From the NCBI GenBank assembly GCA_020345785.1, contig CP070771.1, positions 3,155,396 to 3,167,085 on the forward strand: DNA of 11,690 nt. Direction: 5' to 3'. A program made the position numbers and the translations under genes. Of this stretch, positions 5,998 through 11,690 are shown in pieces. The notes under the pieces are model-generated. The model was not told where the DNA came from and searched no databases. It saw nothing but the letters and a program-made list of their open reading frames with translations. The DNA is from Desulfobacterales bacterium. GTDB taxonomy: Bacteria; Desulfobacterota; Desulfobacteria; Desulfobacterales; JAFDCJ01. The stretch's first letter is position 1. Each line of letters starts with the position of its first letter.

Positions 5998-6735
5998 ATG
6001 CAAAAAATGCTTTTTTTAGTTTCGCTTTTTTTAGGGTTCATGGCCTTTGGCGTTGCAGCGCAGAACAATTTTGGAACAGATATTCTCAAAACCGCCATGG
6101 GCGATGTGGAGATCACCTTTATCGGGCACGGCTCCCTGATGTTCAAATACCGGGGCTTGGTGATTCATGTCGATCCCTTCAGCCGCTTGGCCGATTATTC
6201 CAAGCTTCCCAAGGCCCAATTAATTCTGATAACCCACGAACACGGCGACCATCTTGATCCGAAGGCGCTGGCTGACGTGCGCACACCAAAAACGATTCTG
6301 ATTTTAACCGAAAGCTGTGCAGCCAAGATAAAAGGCGGCATTGTTATGCAGAACGGCGATGTCGAAACAGTGGGCGGGCTGCAAATTGAGGCTGTGCCGG
6401 CCTACAACCTGGTCCACATGCGCAGCGAAGGCGTTCCGTACCACCCCAAGGGCATCGGAAACGGGTACGTGATCAACTTTCACGAAAAAAGGGTTTATAT
6501 CGCCGGCGACACGGAAAACATTCCCGAAATGAAACAGCTGCAAAATATCGACTGCGCTTTTTTACCCATGAACCTGCCGTATACCATGACGCCGGAGATG
6601 GTGGCGGATGCCGCCAAGGCCTTCATGCCGAAAATCCTCTATCCGTATCACTACGGCGATACCGACACGTCGAAACTGATGGAACTAATGAAAGATACCC
6701 CCGAGGTTGAAGTCATTTTACGGAACATGAAATGA
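5998..6735 (+). CDS. Exported metallo-beta-lactamase-fold hydrolase (UlaG/COG2220-like)
   Basis: A 245-residue MBL-fold metal-dependent hydrolase. The N-terminus is a classical Sec signal (MQKMLFLVSLFLGFMAFGVAA, cleavage near Q22), placing it in the periplasm. The first metal motif THEHGDH gives H80, H82, D84 and H85. Further likely ligands or active-site residues are H140 or H149 (in YHPKGIGNGYV), D171 (AGDTEN) and H218 (YPYHYG). The order and the HPKGxGxGYV and AGDT motifs fit the UlaG-like, lactonase/phosphodiesterase-type branch rather than true beta-lactamases. The start has an ideal AAAGGAGG with 6-7 nt spacing. It is likely its own transcription unit: a hairpin (6740-6758) follows the stop immediately. 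UlaG relatives are usually cytosolic, so the signal peptide is a notable feature. Substrate cannot be predicted. Confidence 0.9.
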   Translation: MQKMLFLVSLFLGFMAFGVAAQNNFGTDILKTAMGDVEITFIGHGSLMFKYRGLVIHVDPFSRLADYSKLPKAQLILITHEHGDHLDPKALADVRTPKTILILTESCAAKIKGGIVMQNGDVETVGGLQIEAVPAYNLVHMRSEGVPYHPKGIGNGYVINFHEKRVYIAGDTENIPEMKQLQNIDCAFLPMNLPYTMTPEMVADAAKAFMPKILYPYHYGDTDTSKLMELMKDTPEVEVILRNMK

Positions 6736-6739
6736 ACGA

Positions 6740-6758
6740 CCGTCTGCGTAGCAGGCGG
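6740..6758 (+). terminator. Hairpin just after the MBL-fold gene (possible terminator)
   Basis: CCGTCTGC (6740-6747) pairs with GCAGGCGG (6751-6758) through eight positions, one of them a G-U wobble, with a 3-nt loop. It starts 5 nt after the TGA. The following bases (CTTGGCTTCTC) are only moderately T-rich, so intrinsic termination may be weak; mRNA 3'-end protection is an alternative. Confidence 0.4.
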
Positions 6759-6820
6759 CTTGGCTTCTCGGCCATAGGCGAAAAGGCAAGAGGACGTCAG
6801 TACGCTTATCGTTGAGCTTG

Positions 6821-6835
6821 TCCGCCTCAGGCGGA
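6821..6835. repeat. GC-rich palindrome TCCGCCTCAGGCGGA
   Basis: Seven-base arms around one central base lie in a 150-bp GC-rich gap upstream of the glycosyltransferase gene. The bases after it (GCGGGATGCGG..CCCCGCCGG) contain further GCGG/CCGC blocks. The half TCCGCCTCAGG recurs at 5171-5181 in the tail of the zinc-ribbon remnant. This looks like a REP/MITE-like intergenic element; whole-genome copy number is unknown. Confidence 0.5.
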
Positions 6836-6888
6836 CCGCGCAGCGGGATGCGGAGCCCCGCCGGAGCGGAATTTGTGCGGCAAGAATC

Positions 6889-8388
6889 ATGATGCAATCC
6901 CTTCAATACGTTTGGCTGGGAATTTATTTGTTCGCCCTGGCAGCGCTCTTCACCTACGGTATGAACTGCTATTTGCTGATGGTATTTTATCGTCTGAAAC
7001 GCCCAGAGGCCCTTCAACGGCATGCGGAGATAAAAAAAGAGTTTTACCAGAATTATTCCATTGAAAATTGGCCCCGGGTCACCATTCAACTGCCGATCTT
7101 CAATGAACGCTATGTCGTTGAACGATTGGTCAAATCGGTTTGCCGACTGGACTACCCCAGAGAACTGCTTGAAATCCAAATCCTGGATGACTCCACCGAT
7201 GATACCGTCGATATTACCAAGGCCTTGGCGGGGCGGTTGAAAGATCAGGGCTTCGATATAAATTATATTCACCGCGACAAACGCACCGGTTTCAAAGCAG
7301 GCGCCCTGAAAGCGGGTCTTAAAACAGCAAAAGGCGAACTCGTAGGCATCTTTGATGCTGATTTTGTTCCCCAGCCGGAATTTTTAAAAGAGACGGTTCC
7401 GTATTTCACAAACCCTGAAGTCGGTATGCTGCAAACCCGCTGGGGACATATCAACAGTGATTATTCATTGCTGACGAGAGCGCAATCCATTGGAATCGAC
7501 GGCCACTTCGGGGTGGAACAGGCAGCACGGGCCTGGAGCGGATTCTTTATGAATTTTAACGGTACGGCCGGCATTTGGCGTAAAAAGACCATCGAAGATG
7601 CCGGCGGATGGCAGGCCGACACCCTTACCGAAGACCTTGATTTGAGCTACCGGGCTCAGCTCAATGGCTGGAAGTTAGGATTTGCAACCGATGTCGTCTG
7701 TCCGGCGGAGGTACCGGTGACCATAAACGCCTTTAAATCCCAACAGCATCGGTGGGCCAAGGGCTCTATCCAGACCGCCAAAAAAAATCTAGGCAGACTT
7801 TTCAGATCCGATATTCCGCTGCTGGTCAAAATCCAGGCTTTCCTGCACCTGACGCACTACCTGGTCCATCCGATGATGCTGCTGGTGGTGATGACGTCCA
7901 TTCCGATGCTCTATTCCCAGTGGTTTTTCGACACCCTCGCATTTCCGATCATGATATTTACCCTGCTGTGTCTGGCCACATTTGGACCGTCGTCAATGTA
8001 TTTGTTCTCTCAAAAAATTCTTTATCCCGATTGGAAAGCGCGGATCAAATTTCTGCCGTTTCTCATGTGCCTGGGCACCGGGATTGCGGTGAATAACACC
8101 AAGGCTGTCCTGGAAGCCCTGTTAAATGTGAAAAGCGGTTTTGTCCGCACCCCCAAATACGGAATCAAAAAGCAGCAAGACAGCTGGCGCGGCAAACATT
8201 ATTCGATCCCTTTGAGTGCCGTGTCGATCTTCGAATTTTTACTAGGGGTTTATTCGCTGACCGGGCTGCTGATGTTTCTTCTATTCAGCAAATATCTTGT
8301 CAGTCCTTTTCTGCTTATTTACACATCAGGCTTTTTCTACGTCTTTTTTCTCTCGGTAAAGCACGGATATGGAAGGACGCAATCATAA
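6889..8388 (+). CDS. Processive family 2 glycosyltransferase, cellulose synthase-like (CslA-type)
   Basis: A 499-residue membrane glycosyltransferase. After an N-terminal helix (about residues 9-33) comes a cytosolic GT-A domain with the complete set for processive beta-glycan synthases: D100-D101-S (UDP/GDP-sugar), D156-A-D158 (metal), T247-E-D249 (general base) and Q285-QHRW289 (acceptor/chain). Four to five helices follow (about 320-490). Stretches such as QILDDSTDDT, GFKAGALK, FNGTAGIWR and AGGWQADTLTEDLDLSYRAQL are close to what I know of plant CslA/CslC mannan and glucan synthases and their bacterial relatives, more than to BcsA, and there is no PilZ domain. The product is probably a beta-linked mannan, glucan or glycolipid sugar; undetermined. 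The tandem ATGATG start has no good Shine-Dalgarno. The next ORF overlaps its end by 20 nt. Confidence 0.92.
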   Translation: MMQSLQYVWLGIYLFALAALFTYGMNCYLLMVFYRLKRPEALQRHAEIKKEFYQNYSIENWPRVTIQLPIFNERYVVERLVKSVCRLDYPRELLEIQILDDSTDDTVDITKALAGRLKDQGFDINYIHRDKRTGFKAGALKAGLKTAKGELVGIFDADFVPQPEFLKETVPYFTNPEVGMLQTRWGHINSDYSLLTRAQSIGIDGHFGVEQAARAWSGFFMNFNGTAGIWRKKTIEDAGGWQADTLTEDLDLSYRAQLNGWKLGFATDVVCPAEVPVTINAFKSQQHRWAKGSIQTAKKNLGRLFRSDIPLLVKIQAFLHLTHYLVHPMMLLVVMTSIPMLYSQWFFDTLAFPIMIFTLLCLATFGPSSMYLFSQKILYPDWKARIKFLPFLMCLGTGIAVNNTKAVLEALLNVKSGFVRTPKYGIKKQQDSWRGKHYSIPLSAVSIFEFLLGVYSLTGLLMFLLFSKYLVSPFLLIYTSGFFYVFFLSVKHGYGRTQS

Positions 8389-8605
8389 AAATATATTCAT
8401 CTTTAGCTCCCGGGCCGTTTCGGTCTTTGATGCATTTGAGGAATATGTCATCTTTAACCGGACCGGGAGAAGAAAAATGAGTTCCCTGGGAACCGACCTG
8501 AGAAGCAACTGTAATTTTTATTGGAAACATCGCTACCGGGATCAATGCCGGTTTTACAATCTGACCCTGGCCGATGCTCAAGGAGGCGTCAAAAATGGCT
8601 TCTAA
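8369..8605 (+). CDS. Unrecognised 78-residue ORF overlapping both neighbours
   Basis: The frame begins MEGRNHKNIFIFSSRAVSVF and ends ADAQGGVKNGF. It overlaps the glycosyltransferase end by 20 nt and the transporter start by 11 nt, leaving no spare bases in the cluster. Codon choice looks natural and similar to the neighbours (CTG, ACC, CGG, GCC frequent). The protein is basic, with 3 Cys-free N-terminal strands, a central RTGRRKM and a Tyr/Trp/Arg-rich part (NFYWKHRYRDQCRFYNL) with two cysteines. I recognise no domain or membrane segment. The ATG at 8369 lacks a clear Shine-Dalgarno, so translation would depend on coupling to the glycosyltransferase. An internal ATG (residue 37) is an alternative start. 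If not coding, this is simply a 206-bp spacer; a minus-strand frame overlaps it but is less convincing. Confidence 0.45.
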   Translation: MEGRNHKNIFIFSSRAVSVFDAFEEYVIFNRTGRRKMSSLGTDLRSNCNFYWKHRYRDQCRFYNLTLADAQGGVKNGF

Positions 8606-9569
8606 TGATGGACTCATATATGCCTACATTTTGGATGGTGTCGGTGGCGGCACTGCTGTTGATTGGCAGCGTCTCGGTCAATGGCGCCCGGAGAAGGGTC
8701 CCCTTTGGATTCACCTTGATTATTCCACCGAACAGGCCAAACAGTGGCTGCAATCGGAAAGTGAACTCAGCGCTTTATCCTGCGACATTTTGACGGAGCA
8801 GGACACCCGGCCCCGTTTTATCGCCACCAGGGAAGGCTTTCTTTTGATCCTGCGAGGCGTGAACTGCAATCCCGGCGCTGACCCAGATGACATGGTGGCG
8901 TTGCGCATGAGTTTTGAAGAAAGCCGCATCATCACCATGCGCCAGAGGAAGGTGATGGCAGTCACGGATATTCATGAGGCGATAGCGGCAGGGACCGGCC
9001 CCAAAAGTATTGCTGAATTTTTGACTGCAGTGATCGATCGTATCGTTGATCGAATGGGGGATGTTATTGCCGAAATTGATGATCAGGTAGACGAACTCGA
9101 AGACACCGTGCTCACGGCCGAAAGCTATGAGCTGCGTTCAAAATTGGCCAGAATACGGCGACAATGCATCGGCCTGCGCCGCTACATTGCTCCCCAGCGG
9201 GACGTTCTGACGCGCCTGCAGAACGAGCGCCTCGAATGGTTCAGCGACAGGGTAAAATTGCGTTTGCGGGAGTTGTCTGAAAGAACGGCTCGTTTTATTG
9301 AAGACCTGGACTCGGCGCGTGATCGCGCCGCCATCACCCACGAAGAGCTAAGCAGCCGTTTAACGGACCAAATGAACAAGGCCATGTACGTCTTGTCGAT
9401 TGTGGCGGCCATATTTCTCCCCCTGGGGCTTCTCACCGGCCTGCTCGGAATCAATGTGGGCGGCATTCCCGGTACCGAAAACAAGTGGGCCTTTTTAATT
9501 GTCACTTTTGCACTGATATTGATCGCCTTGATACTGCTCGGCATTTTTCGACGCATCAAATGGCTGTGA
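8595..9569 (+). CDS. zntB: ZntB-type CorA-family metal ion transporter
   Basis: A 324-residue inner-membrane divalent-cation channel/transporter. The long cytosolic N-terminal part has the ZntB-like line DGVGGG..WIHLDY, TRPRF, LILRGVN, RQRKVMAV and the helical RRYIAPQRDVLTRLQNERLEWFSD. Two C-terminal helices (about 266-287 and 298-318) are joined by the loop with the selectivity motif G285-I-N287 in GINVGGIPG. The order and the 327-aa length of E. coli ZntB match closely, and the C-terminal KWL is the same. The family is reported to move Zn2+ (proton-coupled import in E. coli ZntB); direction here is not proven. The ATG at 8595 is chosen over the in-frame ATG at 8574 because AAGGAGG sits 8 nt before it. 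It is directly downstream of, and overlaps, the 78-aa ORF. Confidence 0.92.
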   Translation: MASNDGLIYAYILDGVGGGTAVDWQRLGQWRPEKGPLWIHLDYSTEQAKQWLQSESELSALSCDILTEQDTRPRFIATREGFLLILRGVNCNPGADPDDMVALRMSFEESRIITMRQRKVMAVTDIHEAIAAGTGPKSIAEFLTAVIDRIVDRMGDVIAEIDDQVDELEDTVLTAESYELRSKLARIRRQCIGLRRYIAPQRDVLTRLQNERLEWFSDRVKLRLRELSERTARFIEDLDSARDRAAITHEELSSRLTDQMNKAMYVLSIVAAIFLPLGLLTGLLGINVGGIPGTENKWAFLIVTFALILIALILLGIFRRIKWL

Positions 9570-9607
9570 AGTTTTCGGCTATGAAATCAAAAAAAGACGA
9601 ATCCGGT

Positions 9608-9623
9608 TTCACTCGCAATGACA
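9608..9623. repeat. Partial TCATTGCGAG-type intergenic repeat
   Basis: On the minus strand TGTCATTGCGAGTGAA resembles the core of a dispersed intergenic repeat (TCATTGCGAGCGAAGC-type) known from many bacterial genomes. It lies in the 60-bp gap after the ZntB gene, directly in front of the possible starts of the next gene. Identification is from memory of the motif only. Confidence 0.3.
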
Positions 9624-9630
9624 GGTGCCA

Positions 9631-10863
9631 ATGATCATGGGTATTATCCGCCCCTTTCTTTTTGGCGTGGTTGAATGTTTGATCTCAAAATATACCGGCG
9701 TTATGTTCGGTCGGAAAACCGTCATCACCCCCCGATCCGCAAAAAATACTTTTCAATTTCGCCGGCATCCCATCATTTCCACAACGCTGCTGAATCTGCG
9801 CGGGTTGCGCCGGACCATCCCGACCGCGTTGCTGGCTGCGGCCCTCTTCCCGGCTACGGAAGCATGGACGGCCGAGGTTTTCACAAAGGAACAGGGATTG
9901 GCGGGTTCGGTGGTGGGCGTCACCGCCGAAGGCGTGGAGTTTGAGACGATCTACGGCAAAGGAGCCATCCTGATCCAATGGAGCGATATCGAAATGATCC
10001 GATCGGACAAGGAGTTTCTGGTTCTCTACGGCGAATATGAGGAGGCTCTCGGCCGGATCTGGGATCTGGTGAACGGAGAGCTGTGGGTCGGCAGCAGCCG
10101 CGCCGGAGCCACCCGCATCCCGGTCGGCCAGATCCATCGCTCGGTCACGCGCGATCTGTACGAAAAATCACGGCTGGAGTGGCTGCGGGCCCGCTATCGT
10201 TACTGGACCGCGAATTTTGATTTGGCATTTGCATTTACCGATGCCACGACGGACACGACGTCTTTTTCAGCGGCGTTTGAACTCCGGCGCCAGAAAAAGC
10301 CGACTGATTTTTTCTTCGGCGCCTACTATTTTTTCGGTTCGTCTAAGAAATCCGGTGAAAGTCGGGTTACCACTGAAAATCGCTTCTTGGGGCGCACCCG
10401 CTTGGATCGCGACCTGTCGGATCGCGTCTTCGCCTTCGGCCAGGTATCGGCCGAATACGACGAAATCCAGAGTTTAAGCCTGCGCACGGATCCGATTGTT
10501 GGCCTCGGCTACCGCTTTGTCAAACGCGAAAAACTTTCCATCTCGGGCCGCACCGGTCCTGGGTATGTTTATCAGCGCTACTTCGGCGGTGACACTGAAG
10601 ACTATTTTACGCTTTTGTTCGGCGGTGACTTGAAGGCGGATCTGCCCTACGGTTCGAAGCTCAGGTGGTTTGTCGAGTATCTGCCGGCAGTCTCCGGCTG
10701 GAAGGACCACTACCTGATCCGCTCCGTCGCCGACTGGACGATGCCGATGACCGGTTGGCTGGATTTCAAAATCGCTTTTTTTGAAACCTACAACAACCAA
10801 CCGCCACCCGATACCGACCGCAACAGCTTTACAATGACGGCCGGACTATCGTTTCGATTCTGA
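9631..10863 (+). CDS. DUF481-like outer-membrane beta-barrel protein with N-terminal beta-rich module
   Basis: A 410-residue predicted outer-membrane protein. The C-terminal 230 residues have alternating aromatic/polar strands (for example FDLAFAFTDATTDTTSFSAAFELRR, FAFGQVSAEYDEIQSLSLRTD, VGLGYRFV) and end in LSFRF, with the C-terminal Phe needed for barrel assembly. This fits DUF481/YdiY-like proteins. Before it are two similar short units: GSVVGVTAEGVEFETIYGKGAILI..WSDIEMI and GRIWDLVNGELWVGSSRAG..IPVGQIHRSV. A signal-like stretch (RRTIPTALLAAALFPATEAWTA) is preceded by about 57 residues, unusually long. Starts: ATG 9631 has AGGTG 3-6 nt upstream; GTG 9625, ATG 9637 and ATG 9703 are alternatives, and a non-ATG start nearer the signal peptide is also possible. 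Function beyond outer-membrane location is unknown. Confidence 0.75.
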   Translation: MIMGIIRPFLFGVVECLISKYTGVMFGRKTVITPRSAKNTFQFRRHPIISTTLLNLRGLRRTIPTALLAAALFPATEAWTAEVFTKEQGLAGSVVGVTAEGVEFETIYGKGAILIQWSDIEMIRSDKEFLVLYGEYEEALGRIWDLVNGELWVGSSRAGATRIPVGQIHRSVTRDLYEKSRLEWLRARYRYWTANFDLAFAFTDATTDTTSFSAAFELRRQKKPTDFFFGAYYFFGSSKKSGESRVTTENRFLGRTRLDRDLSDRVFAFGQVSAEYDEIQSLSLRTDPIVGLGYRFVKREKLSISGRTGPGYVYQRYFGGDTEDYFTLLFGGDLKADLPYGSKLRWFVEYLPAVSGWKDHYLIRSVADWTMPMTGWLDFKIAFFETYNNQPPPDTDRNSFTMTAGLSFRF

Positions 10864-10894
10864 CAGCGGCAGGCGCCGTTCACGTTCAGTGCAA

Positions 10895-10912
10895 ACAGGC
10901 TCAAATGCCTGT
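10895..10912. terminator. Stem-loop downstream of the DUF481-like gene (possible weak terminator)
   Basis: ACAGGC (10895-10900) and GCCTGT (10907-10912) form a perfect 6-bp stem with a 6-nt loop, about 30 nt after the stop. A run of five T (10924-10928) follows 11 nt later, too far for a textbook intrinsic terminator. It separates the barrel gene from the response-regulator promoter. Confidence 0.35.
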
Positions 10913-10933
10913 CGCAGAGTTGTATTTTTCCAA

Positions 10934-10962
10934 TTTACAAAAAACTGCTTCTAAGGTATAAG
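10934..10962 (+). promoter_or_regulatory. Near-consensus sigma-70 promoter for the response regulator
   Basis: TTTACA (10934-10939, 5 of 6), a 17-bp spacer and TATAAG (10957-10962, 5 of 6) form the best promoter match in the window on the plus strand. Transcription would start near 10969, giving a leader of about 146 nt before the ATG at 11115. It shows the regulator has its own unit and does not depend on the barrel gene. Confidence 0.6.
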
Positions 10963-11114
10963 AAATCCCAAGTGCACAACTGCAATCCGGCCAGGTCGAA
11001 TCGTTTAGCCGGCAAGCTCCTCATATTGTTTTCCGATGCACTATTCAGGACGGAGTGTCCGGGCCGGGCGGAGAGACGGCAATAGTTCGTCAACTTCTCA
11101 CTGAAAGACAGGCC

Positions 11115-11690
11115 ATGGCGCTTAAAACAAAAATTGTCATCGTCGAAGACCATCAGCTGTTCCGAGAGGGACTCAAGGCCATGTTGGCGACCAGAGACGA
11201 TGTTGAGATCGTCGGAGAGGCCGCAGACGGTTTGGAAGCCATCCGCATCGTCAGGCACAAGGTCCCGGATATGCTTTTGCTGGATTTGTCCATGCCGAGG
11301 TTGAGCGGGGTTTCCGTCATAAATGAGGTCAAAGCGCGATTTCCGGACATTAAAATCCTGGCCCTGACCATCCATGAATCGGATCAGTACGTTTTGGAGG
11401 CATTTGAGGCAGGTGCGGACGGTTACTGTATCAAAGATGCAAGCCGCGAAGAACTGCAGATTGCTATCGACAGCGTACGCGGGGGGAAAAAATACATTAG
11501 TCCGGGTATCGCCGACAACGTGATGGAAGGATATTTGCAGGGGCGCAAAAAATTAAAAAGCGAGACCACCTGGGACTCCATCACCCCGCGGGAAAGAGAA
11601 GTTCTGAAACTGCTGGCCGAGGGGTATATGAACAAACAAATCGCCGATCTGCTGCACATCAGCGTCAAGACCGTCGAAAAACACCGGGCC
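11115..11690 (+). CDS. NarL/FixJ-family response regulator (partial, 3' end beyond window)
   Basis: The first 192 residues are visible. The receiver domain (about 1-122) has the acidic pair E11/D12, the phosphoacceptor D57 (LLLDLSMP), T85 and K107 (GYCIKD), so it should be a functional phosphorylation switch. A short linker leads to a LuxR-type helix-turn-helix: SITPREREVLKLLAEGYMNKQIADLL, then SVKTVEKHRA at the window edge. Only about 15-25 residues should be missing from the usual 210-220. The ATG at 11115 opens directly into the receiver fold (MALKTKIVIVEDHQLF); only a weak purine stretch (GAAAGACAGG) precedes it. A strong promoter lies at 10934-10962. No histidine kinase is in the window; a partner could be further downstream. 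Targets unknown. Confidence 0.93.
   Translation, partial: MALKTKIVIVEDHQLFREGLKAMLATRDDVEIVGEAADGLEAIRIVRHKVPDMLLLDLSMPRLSGVSVINEVKARFPDIKILALTIHESDQYVLEAFEAGADGYCIKDASREELQIAIDSVRGGKKYISPGIADNVMEGYLQGRKKLKSETTWDSITPREREVLKLLAEGYMNKQIADLLHISVKTVEKHRA

Noticed and set aside
8315..8617. Minus-strand 100-codon frame across the glycosyltransferase-transporter junction
   Set aside because: Antisense to the end of a certain gene and to the better-supported 78-aa plus-strand ORF; no Shine-Dalgarno or family resemblance seen.
10935..11375. Minus-strand 146-codon frame over the response-regulator start
   Set aside because: Antisense to an intact receiver domain and across a good plus-strand promoter.

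Overview
The window looks like a Gram-negative, probably anaerobic, deltaproteobacterial-type chromosome (Desulfobacterota would be my guess). Pointers are the mixed GC content, good Shine-Dalgarno sites, a Tat-exported binding protein, an outer-membrane beta-barrel gene, and short GC-rich palindromic intergenic repeats. The taxonomy is an inference; no rRNA or tRNA gene is present.

Left block (about 1-3700, minus strand): an ABC importer operon of the spermidine/putrescine (PotABCD-like) class, transcribed right to left as permease, permease, Tat-type substrate-binding protein, ATPase. The ATPase is cut by the window edge. A consensus-like promoter with an exact TTGACA box lies about 180 bp upstream of the first permease, and a 12-codon mini-ORF ends 3 nt before the permease start. 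A perfect hairpin and a heptamer tandem repeat separate the binding-protein and ATPase genes.

Middle block (about 3700-5300): a gene-poor, AT-rich stretch. It holds one small arginine-rich gene (66 aa with regularly spaced Arg-Arg pairs), possible promoters, a pair of similar hairpin motifs, and a truncated gene that keeps only the double zinc ribbon and linker typical of class III adenylate cyclase/AAA-type proteins.

Right block (about 5300-11690, plus strand): an AhpD/carboxymuconolactone decarboxylase-like protein, an exported metallo-beta-lactamase-fold hydrolase, then a tight cluster of a CslA-like processive family 2 glycosyltransferase, an unrecognised 78-aa ORF overlapping both neighbours, and a ZntB-type CorA-family transporter. 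These are followed by a DUF481-like outer-membrane barrel protein with a duplicated N-terminal beta module, and a NarL/FixJ-type response regulator (cut by the window edge) with its own near-consensus promoter.

Most genes belong to known families. The least explained parts are the overlapping 78-aa ORF in the glycosyltransferase-ZntB cluster, the Arg-Arg repeat protein, the remodelled cyclase remnant, the unusual N-terminus of the DUF481-like protein, and the leader region of the ABC operon. I see no CRISPR array, transposase, integrase or clear defence system.
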